From positions 89,478 through 153,477 of the forward strand of contig ONCK01000004.1 in assembly GCA_900316315.1 (NCBI GenBank): a stretch of DNA of 64,000 nucleotides, written 5' to 3'. The DNA comes from an uncultured Prevotellaceae bacterium (GTDB taxonomy: Bacteria; Bacteroidota; Bacteroidia; Bacteroidales; Bacteroidaceae). The notes under the pieces are model-generated. The model saw only the letters and a list, made by a program, of their open reading frames with translations, did no database searches and was not told the origin of the DNA. This document shows, piece after piece, positions 56,626-64,000 of the stretch (position 1 is the stretch's first letter; every line of letters begins with the position of its first letter). The position numbers and the translations under genes were made by a program.

Positions 56626-56633
56626 TAATTTTG
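56626..56633 (+). promoter_or_regulatory. Promoter -7 box of the mutarotase-like gene
   Basis: TAATTTTG; a TTTG at 56599-56602 lies 23 bp upstream, slightly wider than usual. Leader of about 27 nt. Confidence 0.55.
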
Positions 56634-56666
56634 CAGCATATTTTTTAAAAGAGTCACTTACAGGCT

Positions 56667-57581
56667 ATGATTAAGCTGGCAAATAACTGGCTGAGTGTGG
56701 AGACAGACGCTATTGGGGCGAGTCTGAGACAGATACACGGGGTGAGGACCGGCATAGACTATTTGCCGGCTAAATCGCTGACGCCAGCCTTCCCCTATGT
56801 GGATAAGCTGAATATCCGCAATCCCCATCTCCGGGGCTATGTGGCTGACAATCCTGTCGGGGGCCTTATGGCCGGAGAGGAGTTTGATGTGGTAGAGTCT
56901 ACGCCCCATTCCGTCACCTACCGACTGGATAGCCATAAGGAGCTCCACGACAAATTTCCCCATCCCTTCCGTCTGGAAGTGAGTTACAAGCTGCGGGCCT
57001 ATCATGTCAATGTCTCCTACAAGATCATCAATACTGGCTTAGAGAGATTGCCCTTTGAGATAGGATGCAATTGGTGGTTTAAGTTTCCGCCTGCCTACTG
57101 GCTGATCGCGCCCAAGTTTTGGCTCAATCTCAAGATGCCGTCACCTATCGCCGTCTTGCCTGTCAATGACGACGGGTACGCCTTCAAGCGCCGGGCAAGC
57201 GTGCATCTCATCAACGGCCGTATTGAGGTGTCTCCCGAGCAGACGTCCAAGGCTGACTACTACTTCGGATCCAACGGCGTCAAGCAGATTTCCGTCATTG
57301 ACTCCATGGGACGGGCTTACCTCTCTGTAGCCTCGCTGTGCCCCTATTACCACTTTGCGGTCAATCTGCGCGATGGAGTCGACCACATGCGCCTGCAGCC
57401 TCAGTGGGGCATCGGCGACAGCATCGATACTGATGAGTTTTTCAGAGAACGGCCCAATGCGCGTACCGTGCTGCCTGGTCGGAGCATGACCTTTGACAAT
57501 GTGTTGACACTCAATGCGGAGAGTACTTATTTCTCTGGTCGTCCCGGCAGCCGTCGCAAAGGCACTCCCCGCGGTTTTTAG
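56667..57581 (+). CDS. Galactose-mutarotase-like protein
   Basis: A 304-residue protein of the aldose 1-epimerase-like (supersandwich) fold: it opens with LANNWLSVETDAIGASLRQI, a mutarotase-type start, and has LEVSYKLRAYHVNVSYKIINTG in the middle and QPQWGIGDSIDTDEFFRERP ... LPGRSMTFDN near the end. The classical catalytic histidine pair is not obvious to me, so the activity is uncertain; LacX-like or hexose-phosphate mutarotase functions are possible. Single gene, followed 160 bp later by tRNA-Phe on the other strand. Confidence 0.65.
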   Translation: MIKLANNWLSVETDAIGASLRQIHGVRTGIDYLPAKSLTPAFPYVDKLNIRNPHLRGYVADNPVGGLMAGEEFDVVESTPHSVTYRLDSHKELHDKFPHPFRLEVSYKLRAYHVNVSYKIINTGLERLPFEIGCNWWFKFPPAYWLIAPKFWLNLKMPSPIAVLPVNDDGYAFKRRASVHLINGRIEVSPEQTSKADYYFGSNGVKQISVIDSMGRAYLSVASLCPYYHFAVNLRDGVDHMRLQPQWGIGDSIDTDEFFRERPNARTVLPGRSMTFDNVLTLNAESTYFSGRPGSRRKGTPRGF

Positions 57582-57742
57582 CAGCCTCGGATAAGCCCTT
57601 CTCGCTTCGCTCTTTAGGCTCTCCCGTCGAGGCTTGGGACTTGCTAGATGACTGGAGGAGATAAAAAATGTCTGGCTCCGTCCGTGGAGGGGAGCAGAGT
57701 CCAGACACTGTCTATTCTTTTTTATTGAACAAAAAAGGAAAG

Positions 57743-57815
57743 TGGTACCTCTTGGAGTTGAACCAAGGACACACGGATTTTCAGTCCGATGCTCTACCAG
57801 CTGAGCTAAGGCACC
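57743..57815 (-). tRNA. tRNA-Phe (GAA)
   Basis: 73-nt cloverleaf on the minus strand: acceptor GGTGCCT / AGGTACC (with one G-T pair), D arm GCTCAGCTGGTAGAGC, anticodon arm CGGACTGAAAATCCG with anticodon GAA, T arm CTTGGTTCAACTCCAAG, discriminator A. The CCA end is not encoded. It has a perfectly spaced promoter upstream. Confidence 0.95.
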
Positions 57816-57846
57816 ATGAATCCCGCAGAGAGACAAATCGGGAGTG

Positions 57847-57878
57847 CAAATGTAAGACATTTTATCTGTCCAAGCAAA
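57847..57878 (-). promoter_or_regulatory. Complete promoter of tRNA-Phe
   Basis: On the minus strand TTTG (57875-57878), exactly 20 bp, then TACATTTG (57847-57854). Transcription would start near 57840, 25 nt before the mature tRNA. Confidence 0.75.
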
Positions 57879-57950
57879 AGATTCGACTTTTTTTGCTGCT
57901 CGGGACGCTATTTTCTCCGCATCCTCGGATTTCAATTATCGATTAAGTAC

Positions 57951-57958
57951 TATCTTTG
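57951..57958 (+). promoter_or_regulatory. Promoter -7 box of the AI-2E transporter gene
   Basis: TATCTTTG; leader of about 25 nt to the ATG at 57990. It excludes the far-upstream in-frame ATG at 57816. Confidence 0.6.
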
Positions 57959-57989
57959 CGGCGTACCGTTAATTACAGAACTAAGTCTT

Positions 57990-59114
57990 ATGCTAGACAA
58001 GGAAATTACTTTTGATCGCTTCGTGCGCGGATTGCTGGTCCTGCTGGGCATCGTCTTTATCATCGTCGCAGTCGACTATCTCAGCGGTGTATTGGTACCC
58101 TTCTTTGTAGCTTGGTTCATGGCCTACCTGCTTTTCCCCATCGTCAAGTTCTTTCAGGACAAGTTGCATCTGCACTACCGCGTATTGGCCATCATCGTGA
58201 CGCTAGGGCTTATCATAGGCATCGTGTGGGGGCTGGTGGCGCTCTCTATGCCCAGCGTAGAGCACGAGACGGCGCAATTTAAGGCTGCTGTGACCCGCTA
58301 TATCCAGCGAGGCACCACAGACAATGCGAGCATCCCTGATGCGGTCACCCGTTTTATCAATGAACACGCTCAGGATTTGCAGCTGGAGAAGCTCGTCTCC
58401 CACAAGGACCTCGTCAGTCTGGTCAAGGAAGCCGCCCCTCGCGTGTGGAATGTCATCTATCAGACGGCAGGAGCAGTGATAGCTGTCATCGGTTCGCTAA
58501 TCGGGCTCTTATATTTCTTCTTCATCCTCATCGATTACGAGAAGCTGTGTGATGGCGTCATCCGGCTCATTCCCAAGGGGAGCCGGGGCTTCGTGGAGAC
58601 GCTGCTCGGCGATTTGACCAAGGGCATGAACAGCTACTTTCGCGGCCAGGCGCTCATCAGCCTCTGTGTGGGCCTCCTCTTCTGCATCGGCTTTCTCATT
58701 ATCCACTTCCCGCTGGCTATCCCGCTGGGCATCCTTATCGGCATCCTCAGCCTCGTGCCCTATATGCACGCGCTCGGCCTCATCCCGGCCTTGATCTTGT
58801 CGCTCATGAAGGCAGCTGATACGGGACAAAATTTCTGGCTGATTCTCGTGTCCGTCCTCGCTGTATTTCTTGTCGTACAGGCCATTCAGGACCTCGTCCT
58901 TACCCCCCGTATCATGGGCAAGGCTATGGCTCTGCCGCCCTTCCTCATCCTGCTGGCGCTCTCTGTCTGGGGCTATCTGCTGGGCATCATCGGCATGATT
59001 ATCGCCTTGCCGCTCACGACCCTCATCATCTCCTACTACAAGCGCTATGTGCTCAAGGAGAATGTGCCTACTGAAGGTCCAAAGGAGATTGAAACCGAAA
59101 AAAATCAACTTTAG
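57990..59114 (+). CDS. AI-2E family transporter
   Basis: A 374-residue inner-membrane protein with about seven or eight transmembrane helices: three near the N-terminus (residues about 10-85), a soluble stretch (85-150) and the rest toward the C-terminus. The conserved region LIGLLYFFFILIDYEKL ... YFRGQALISLCVGLLFCIGF and LTPRIMGKAMALPPFLILLALSVWGYLLGIIGMIIALPL (in blocks) is the AI-2E/YdiK/PerM signature. Some members act as Na+/H+ antiporters or exporters of signal molecules; the substrate here is unknown. Confidence 0.88.
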   Translation: MLDKEITFDRFVRGLLVLLGIVFIIVAVDYLSGVLVPFFVAWFMAYLLFPIVKFFQDKLHLHYRVLAIIVTLGLIIGIVWGLVALSMPSVEHETAQFKAAVTRYIQRGTTDNASIPDAVTRFINEHAQDLQLEKLVSHKDLVSLVKEAAPRVWNVIYQTAGAVIAVIGSLIGLLYFFFILIDYEKLCDGVIRLIPKGSRGFVETLLGDLTKGMNSYFRGQALISLCVGLLFCIGFLIIHFPLAIPLGILIGILSLVPYMHALGLIPALILSLMKAADTGQNFWLILVSVLAVFLVVQAIQDLVLTPRIMGKAMALPPFLILLALSVWGYLLGIIGMIIALPLTTLIISYYKRYVLKENVPTEGPKEIETEKNQL

Positions 59115-59138
59115 CTTGGTCGTTCATTCGAAAAGCAG

Positions 59139-59146
59139 TACTTTTG
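59139..59146 (+). promoter_or_regulatory. Promoter -7 box of tRNA-Thr
   Basis: TACTTTTG; predicted start near 59153, about 21 nt before the tRNA. Confidence 0.5.
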
Positions 59147-59173
59147 CATTCGCTAGCGCAATAAGCTGGTCTT

Positions 59174-59246
59174 GCCGAAATGGCTCAGTTGGTAGAGCAA
59201 TTCATTCGTAATGAATAGGTCCCCGGTTCGAGTCCGGGTTTCGGCT
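59174..59246 (+). tRNA. tRNA-Thr (CGT)
   Basis: 73-nt cloverleaf: acceptor GCCGAAA / TTTCGGC, D arm GCTCAGTTGGTAGAGC, anticodon arm ATTCATTCGTAATGAAT with anticodon CGT at positions 34-36, T arm CCCGGTTCGAGTCCGGG, discriminator T. CCA is not encoded. Confidence 0.95.
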
Positions 59247-59605
59247 CGCTCAAGTGGCATGGAGTTTGACTTCGTGCCACTTTTGTTTTAACCCCTTCGA
59301 AGAGCAAGCGTAAAGGGCAAGTTCCCCTTTGGCTCAGAGGATAATGATGGGGTGAGAAATAAATCCTATGGCGATTATCGTAAGGACGAGGCGCGGCCAA
59401 TGTCTTGGTGTCAGCCGATAGATCCGCAAAAGTTCTCACGCTCTTGTGCCTGTTCAGATAGGTTAGCAGCTTCATGCTCAGCATGTGGGTAGGGGAGAAT
59501 CCGTGTTACTTTCCCAGAACAAATACCTGCCCCTCTCCGGTCTCAATCCTTTGGCCAAAGGCCTGAGGAATACGCTCTCCGTCAGGGGATGACATATCTG
59601 TGACG
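59247..59605. other. 360-bp non-coding stretch after tRNA-Thr
   Basis: No gene seen; open frames on the minus strand look spurious. Confidence 0.45.
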
Positions 59606-59722
59606 CTAAGCCACCTTGGCGCTGTCCCCCTTGCCCTTGTAGGTCAAACCGCAGTAGGCGAAGTAGCCTGCGTGAAGCAGGATCAGGCCGGCCAATACCG
59701 CGAGGAGGATAATCTTTCTCAT
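59606..59722 (-). CDS. Possible 38-residue small membrane/secreted protein
   Basis: A short frame reading MRKIILLAVLAGLILL followed by HAGYFAYCGLTYKG and KGDSAKVA. The charged start and 14-residue hydrophobic run give a membrane segment or signal anchor, and the polar tail is lysine-rich. Too short for homology judgement; support comes only from the coherent hydrophobic profile. No TAnnTTTG box was found just upstream. Could be chance. Confidence 0.4.
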   Translation of the reverse strand: MRKIILLAVLAGLILLHAGYFAYCGLTYKGKGDSAKVA

Positions 59723-59959
59723 TTCTCTTGCTATTTTTCGATTCTTCAGAGGCAGGGAAGTCCATGGCTTATGCTACCGGAGAGCCTTGCGTCCTGTCTC
59801 CTCTGACAACATCCGGGACCGCTGCTTTGGGCTTTAGAGATTGCCCTTCGCCGCCTCTTTAGCCTCGCCAGCATCAGCGCGAGCCCTCAGCAGCCTGTCG
59901 GCGCTTGGCTCGATGTCTAGGGCAGCAGACTGATTGCGGTAGGGTGCCCTTTTTCAAAC
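59723..59959. other. Short non-coding stretch
   Basis: Nothing recognised between the small frame and the phosphoesterase terminator. Confidence 0.4.
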
Positions 59960-59989
59960 AAGGAGAGAAGGAACTCTCCTTCTCTCCTT
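59960..59989 (-). terminator. Terminator hairpin of the phosphoesterase gene
   Basis: Perfect 13-bp stem AAGGAGAGAAGGA / TCCTTCTCTCCTT with 4-nt loop; on the minus strand it is followed by GTTTGAAAAA. It lies 58 bp after the gene's stop. Confidence 0.7.
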
Positions 59990-60047
59990 GTCCGTTTTCC
60001 TTCCTAGAAAAGCACAAATCCGTCTGTAGAACAAGTGCAAGTGCTCC

Positions 60048-61652
60048 CTACCATACAGGGCTCGGCTCATACTTTGGCGGCACGTCCTCGCTGTAGATGT
60101 TCTGGAAGTCTGTCAGCGCGTTGCCCTCCACGATGTGGGACTGTTCATATTGGTTGCCGAAGGGGTCGGTAGCAACAACGCGCACCTTGGCCTTGGCATT
60201 TTTAAGTCTGTACATATACATATGGGTGCAGCGAGCGCAGTAGTTGTTGCGGTGGCTGTTGCGGAAGTGTCCGCGACCAACGACGCCTACATTGTATCCG
60301 ATGGCCCACCAGTCCTTGCTCGAGGTAGGCGAGGGAATGAAGTCCTTGCCGTCGCCGACGGGCATGAGCTTCATGTCGCCTAGTAGATGGTTGCCGTCGT
60401 AAATCTGCACCTTCCAGCCATCGCCTGCGGCAAATACGTTGGCGAGGATTGTCTTCTTATCCCAGGGCAGCTGGAACTTCTCATAGCTTCCACCGAAGCA
60501 GCTGTTACCCCTGTAGATGCGGATCTGCTTGCTTGTGTCAAATCCTGTGGACTTCCATACCATATTGGTGATCTTGTTGCCGTCGACAGAGACCACCTCG
60601 TAGCCATTGGGCGTACCGTCGGCGCTGCAGCGGCTCCACCACCAGCAGCCCGATGCGGCGCCGAGATTATACTCCGTGATGCCATTGGCGTGGCGGTAGA
60701 TGGTATTGGTGTGGATATGTCCGGTGAAGATGACCGCGTGTTTGAATGGCTCGAGCAGCTTGAGCACAGCCTCCTTGTTGGCCATCTTAAATACAGGGAT
60801 ATGTGCGCAGAGGATGACGAGCTTGTCGTGAGATACATAGCTCAGGTCCTGCTTGAGCCAGTTGAGCTGCTGTGCCGTCAGTTCGCCGTGGTATTTGCCG
60901 CTGCTGTTGAGTTCGTCATACATCACATTGTTGACCGTGATGATGTGGGCCTGCCCGCGGTTCCAGCTATAGTCTGTCGGGCCAAAGATGTCCTCAAACA
61001 TTCTCATATAGCGCTTCATCGGCGTCGTGCTCTCCTCGTTGAGCGCCAGTCCCTCGTGTATCTGGTCGTGGTTGCCGTTGGTCTGAAATACCGGCATGCC
61101 AAAGTGCTCCACCTCCATCTCCTCCTTCATCAGGGGCAGAATGTAGTTGGTATTGATTACGCTCTGGGTATAGGCGATGTCGCCGAGCGTGATAGCGTAG
61201 TTGCGGCCGCCGATCTTGGCCGCATATTGGCGCACGTCTGGCACTGTTTCCGAGTGGAACCGGCGTACGTGGTAAGTCGACTGGCTCTGGGGGTCAGCCA
61301 GCATGAAGAGGTGAAACTTGTCCGTGCTCGCCGTCTCGCGCGGGGTGAGTCGGAAGTCGTAAACAGAGTCGCGCACCAGCTTTTTGTAGAAGCAGGGGAT
61401 GCCGTCCCGTATCGGAATCTGTCGGTCTGCCGGTAAGGTGTAAAAGATGTAGTACGCCTCCGGATTGCTCATGAAAGAGTACTTGCCCTGTGCGTCCGTC
61501 TTGACCACCGTATAACCGTCGCTGATCAGGATGCCCTGTGCAGGACGTCCGTCCGCGTCGGTCACGGTGCCGAAGACATGCTTCTCCTTCGCGCCGACCT
61601 GAAGCGATGCTGCGGCAAGGAGAGCGAAGAGAATGTATTTGCTAAGTCTCAT
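60048..61652 (-). CDS. Secreted calcineurin-like phosphoesterase
   Basis: A 534-residue protein: signal peptide (MRLSKYILFALLAAASLQVGA), an N-terminal carboxypeptidase-regulatory-like beta domain (VFGTVTDADGRPAQGILISDG), a calcineurin-like metallophosphoesterase domain with MLADPQSQ, TLGDIAY, TNGNHDQ and FTGHIHTNT metal-ligand blocks, and a C-terminal beta domain (WDKKTILANVFAAGDGWKV). The first ligand block reads AD-P-Q rather than GDxH, as is common in this subfamily. Probably an exported phosphodiesterase or phosphatase; substrate unknown. I start at 61652 because the upstream in-frame ATG at 61679 overlaps the promoter box. Confidence 0.88.
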   Translation of the reverse strand: MRLSKYILFALLAAASLQVGAKEKHVFGTVTDADGRPAQGILISDGYTVVKTDAQGKYSFMSNPEAYYIFYTLPADRQIPIRDGIPCFYKKLVRDSVYDFRLTPRETASTDKFHLFMLADPQSQSTYHVRRFHSETVPDVRQYAAKIGGRNYAITLGDIAYTQSVINTNYILPLMKEEMEVEHFGMPVFQTNGNHDQIHEGLALNEESTTPMKRYMRMFEDIFGPTDYSWNRGQAHIITVNNVMYDELNSSGKYHGELTAQQLNWLKQDLSYVSHDKLVILCAHIPVFKMANKEAVLKLLEPFKHAVIFTGHIHTNTIYRHANGITEYNLGAASGCWWWSRCSADGTPNGYEVVSVDGNKITNMVWKSTGFDTSKQIRIYRGNSCFGGSYEKFQLPWDKKTILANVFAAGDGWKVQIYDGNHLLGDMKLMPVGDGKDFIPSPTSSKDWWAIGYNVGVVGRGHFRNSHRNNYCARCTHMYMYRLKNAKAKVRVVATDPFGNQYEQSHIVEGNALTDFQNIYSEDVPPKYEPSPVW

Positions 61653-61676
61653 ATATATGTGTGTTTTTTCGTGACA

Positions 61677-61684
61677 CAAATTTA
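61677..61684 (-). promoter_or_regulatory. Promoter -7 box of the phosphoesterase gene
   Basis: TAAATTTG on the minus strand; leader of about 18 nt to the ATG at 61652. Confidence 0.55.
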
Positions 61685-62051
61685 CGAAAAAATCCTCACC
61701 TAGTCAAGTTTAGGAGACAATAAATCCCCTTCGCCTCACCGTATAAAATCTGCTCAGTCACATTCGCCCCATCGGAGCGGCTTAGGCAGCCCTATTATTC
61801 CTGAGAGCCGTCCTGCTCAATAGGTTATGGCAAAAAATCACCCAGTGGTCTATAGATCCACTCCGCCCCATGCAGCCCTAAGGCCGGTTGCCCTGTCGAG
61901 GCTGGTTGTCCTGTCAAGGCGAACATCTGCGCAGGCGGCCTAAGGAAACGCGTAAAATGCCTTCCGGCTTGCTTTCCCGTCTGGACATGATACGCGGAGC
62001 CTTTGGCTGCCCTTACGCTTCCTCATAGGCCGCTGAGTGATAAAAAATCAC
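61685..62051. other. 367-bp divergent intergenic region
   Basis: No gene. An 18-bp word repeats with changes (AGGCCGGTTGCCCTGTCG, AGGCTGGTTGTCCTGTCA) near 61881-61917. Confidence 0.45.
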
Positions 62052-62059
62052 TAACTTTG
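62052..62059 (+). promoter_or_regulatory. Promoter -7 box of the transglutaminase-like gene
   Basis: TAACTTTG; leader of about 26 nt to the ATG at 62092. Confidence 0.55.
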
Positions 62060-62091
62060 CTCGCAAAAGAGAGAAAAAGCACAGAGCTCCG

Positions 62092-63366
62092 ATGTCCGCA
62101 GATACCCCCCAGTTCTCACCCGCCGCTCGTCCCGCTAGGCGCAGCAGAGGCAAGCACAAGATGATCACCATCCTCGTGACCATCAGCCGTCGTGAACTCT
62201 ATGTTTTCCTCGCCCTTGTCGTCCTGGTCATCGTCGGCGTGTGGACCTACCGCAGTCTCTTCGCCAGTACCGACATCGAGATTGTCGACCCCCTCGCCGG
62301 CAACATCTTCCCCTCCGAGATCATCTCCACCGCCGCCTCCGGCGAGACCCTCATCAAGCCCGTAGACACCCTCTATGTCGGCAATCCCAATTCGCTCATC
62401 GGTATCCGCCTGCGTTCCCGCAGACGCAATACGCGAGTCAGGGTAGAAGTCGAGCAGACTCCCTTCTTCAGTCGTTCTGTCAGCGAGTTCGTCCTGCCGC
62501 GGGCCGCCACCCTGTACACTGTTTATCCCGACATCGTGTGGAACTATCAAGCCCTGCGCGCTAACGTCCAGGCCACGCCCCTCAGCGTCGTAATCAGCGT
62601 CAGCGTCAACGGGCAGAACAAGCAGGAAGCCGTGCGCACCTTCTCCGTCAGGAGCATCAACGAGTGCCTCCTCGGCTACTTCCAGTATGATGCCTCCGGC
62701 CACAAGCGCAGCTTCGTCAATACCCGTCAGCTTTTCGCCGGCTATGTCAATGAGGACAATCCCAAGATTGACAAGGTATTGCGGGAAGCTCTCTCCGCCC
62801 GCACCGTCAATCGCTTTATGGGCTATCAGGCTGACTCCGCAGGGGTCGAGCGTCAGGTCTATGCCCTGTGGAATGTCCTCCAGCGCCGCGGCTTCAAGTA
62901 CAGCAGCATCAGTCAGAGTTCCCTTTCGAGCAATGTCGTCTATTCCCAGCGTGTGCGTACCTTTGACGACGCCCTCGCCTCCGTTCAGATCAACTGTGTC
63001 GACGGCAGCGTGCTCTTCGCCTCGCTTCTGCGGGCCATCGACATCGATCCCATCCTCGTGCGTCTGCCCGGTCACATGTTCGTCGGCTACTATACCGACC
63101 GTCACCACCGTCATGCCCAGTACCTCGAGATGACCATGATCGGCGACGTCAATCTCGACGACTATTTTCCCGACCAGCAGCTCGACTCTACTATGCAGCA
63201 CCTCACCCAGAGCCAAGTTTCCCGCATGACCTTTGACAAGTCCAAGGAGTACGCCTGGCAAAATATGGCCAGCCACACCCGCCAGCTCAAGGCCCAGAGC
63301 GTTGGCTACATGTACCTCCCCGTCACCGACAACGTGCGCCGCCGCATCCAGCCTATCGGCAGATAG
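62092..63366 (+). CDS. Membrane-anchored transglutaminase-like protein
   Basis: A 424-residue protein with one transmembrane segment at about residues 35-57 (RELYVFLALVVLVIVGVWTY) after a basic N-terminus, a beta-rich middle and a transglutaminase-like core near residues 260-355: INCVDGSVLFASLLRAID holds the cysteine and VRLPGHMFVGYY the histidine, with an acidic residue further on (DVNLDDYF) as possible third member. Such domains act as peptidases or amide-cleaving enzymes; the substrate is unknown. Codon use here is noticeably C-rich. Upstream of a lipoprotein gene but with its own promoter. Confidence 0.75.
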   Translation: MSADTPQFSPAARPARRSRGKHKMITILVTISRRELYVFLALVVLVIVGVWTYRSLFASTDIEIVDPLAGNIFPSEIISTAASGETLIKPVDTLYVGNPNSLIGIRLRSRRRNTRVRVEVEQTPFFSRSVSEFVLPRAATLYTVYPDIVWNYQALRANVQATPLSVVISVSVNGQNKQEAVRTFSVRSINECLLGYFQYDASGHKRSFVNTRQLFAGYVNEDNPKIDKVLREALSARTVNRFMGYQADSAGVERQVYALWNVLQRRGFKYSSISQSSLSSNVVYSQRVRTFDDALASVQINCVDGSVLFASLLRAIDIDPILVRLPGHMFVGYYTDRHHRHAQYLEMTMIGDVNLDDYFPDQQLDSTMQHLTQSQVSRMTFDKSKEYAWQNMASHTRQLKAQSVGYMYLPVTDNVRRRIQPIGR

Positions 63367-63549
63367 ACTGCCACCTCTATTATTTTTATATAGGAATAAA
63401 CTTCTAGTTTTCCGCACACTTAGCTTCCCGCGCGACCTCGGCAGGGCGTGATACGCGCAGCTTTTGGCTGTTATAAGGTACAAATTGGTCCCTATAAGGC
63501 AAAAAATGCTTTACATCGTGTTAAAACCGGTAGAAAACTGAGCCCATCA

Positions 63550-63581
63550 TTTGGTCGTCTTTCCTCGTTGTCCTACCTTTG
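63550..63581 (+). promoter_or_regulatory. Complete promoter of the coiled-coil lipoprotein gene
   Basis: TTTG (63550-63553), exactly 20 bp, then TACCTTTG (63574-63581); predicted leader about 71 nt. Confidence 0.75.
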
Positions 63582-63658
63582 TCACGACAATCCCGTATCC
63601 GTGGTAAGGGTGCAGCGTCCCTTCTCGCACAATAATTTCTCAAAAAAAACACACAATT

Positions 63659-64000
63659 ATGAAGAAAATTTTTCCCTTAATGACCCTTGCCCTGGCCGTC
63701 CTCATGATGACCAGCTGTGTCAGCAAGAAGACCTACCAGGCCCTCCAGCAGGAGAATGCCGAGTTGCGTCGCAACAGTCAGGATACAGAGATACAGCTCG
63801 CCCAGTGCAACACCGGGCAGAAGAGCCTCCAGAACCGCCTCGCCGACGCCCAGAAGCGTAACGCCGAGTTGCAGCGGGCATACAAGGATCTGCAAGGGTC
63901 TCTTGATAAGAGCCTTCAGCAAAACTCCCAAGGCAATGTCAATATCTCCAAGCTCGTCGACGAGATTAACGCCTCCAACCGCTTCATCAAGCAGCTCATC
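63659..64000 (+). CDS. Coiled-coil lipoprotein, N-terminal part (probably OmpA-family)
   Basis: The gene runs off the right edge; 114 codons are visible. The start MKKIFPLMTLALAVLMMTSC is a lipoprotein signal with the lipidated cysteine at residue 20, followed by VSKKTYQALQQENAELR and a long coiled coil rich in Q, N and L. In Bacteroidota this layout usually precedes a C-terminal OmpA peptidoglycan-binding domain; that part lies outside the window, so the OmpA assignment is inference. Starts at the ATG 63659-63661; an upstream open frame in another phase is spurious. Confidence 0.75.
   Translation, partial: MKKIFPLMTLALAVLMMTSCVSKKTYQALQQENAELRRNSQDTEIQLAQCNTGQKSLQNRLADAQKRNAELQRAYKDLQGSLDKSLQQNSQGNVNISKLVDEINASNRFIKQLI

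Overview
The window reads as chromosomal DNA of a Bacteroidales bacterium, most likely a member of the Prevotellaceae (inference). Pointers are the primary sigma factor of the Bacteroidota type, more than twenty gene starts preceded by the Bacteroidota -7 box TAnnTTTG (three with a TTTG box exactly 20 bp further upstream), almost no Shine-Dalgarno sequences, a type III glutamine synthetase, the DapL route to meso-diaminopimelate and a RecQ/RecJ pair. Coding DNA is near 50 % G+C by eye; several long intergenic stretches are clearly AT-richer. No transposase, integrase, phage structural gene, rRNA or CRISPR array is visible.

Layout. 1-5.7 kb: minus-strand genes for nitrogen and cell-wall amino acids (glutamine synthetase N-terminus, dapL, dapF) and an agmatine-to-putrescine operon (aguA, an MBL-fold hydrolase, aguB). 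6.4-13 kb: a secreted protein, Nif3-like and zinc-ribbon genes, a carbon-nitrogen hydrolase that lacks its catalytic lysine, a solitary HsdR-N-like nuclease domain, AMP nucleosidase and holA. 13-18 kb: a gene-poor AT-rich stretch ending in a HTH regulator, then a glutaredoxin-like gene with a decayed duplicate beside it. 18.6-27 kb: metY, a tandem triplet of class A acid phosphatases whose third member has lost its active site, an iron-type alcohol dehydrogenase and glyA. 27.7-37.5 kb: penicillin-binding protein, kdsB, a MORN-repeat protein, glgB, rpoD, an AraC regulator with a G9 tract and a DUF2027/Smr protein. 39.2-41.2 kb: a cluster of broken genes. 41.4-52.5 kb: the etfB-etfA-acyl-CoA dehydrogenase operon, a BASS transporter, cstA and a recJ-recQ-GNAT operon. 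53.7-64 kb: two peptidases, a mutarotase-like protein, tRNA-Phe, an AI-2E transporter, tRNA-Thr, a small membrane peptide, a phosphoesterase, a transglutaminase-like protein and the start of a coiled-coil lipoprotein.

The most unusual content is non-coding. Five intergenic regions carry copies of one ~281-288 bp element (5894-6180, 13539-13823, 24939-25226, 38150-38433, 53050-53330) bounded on both sides by an AT box (TTTTATATAAA type) and sharing a conserved core. The core is built on a 21-bp unit. At 46387-46533 the same unit forms a seven-copy tandem array without indels, and at 53502-53560 core halves form a long hairpin. Three further degenerate arrays with different sequence but the same 21-bp step lie at 14229-14459, 17021-17162 and 25301-25510, and the HTH gene at 16253 carries an in-frame 7-residue (21-bp) repeat. 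I do not recognise this repeat family; a non-autonomous mobile element, a structured RNA or a nucleoid-protein binding array are all possible.
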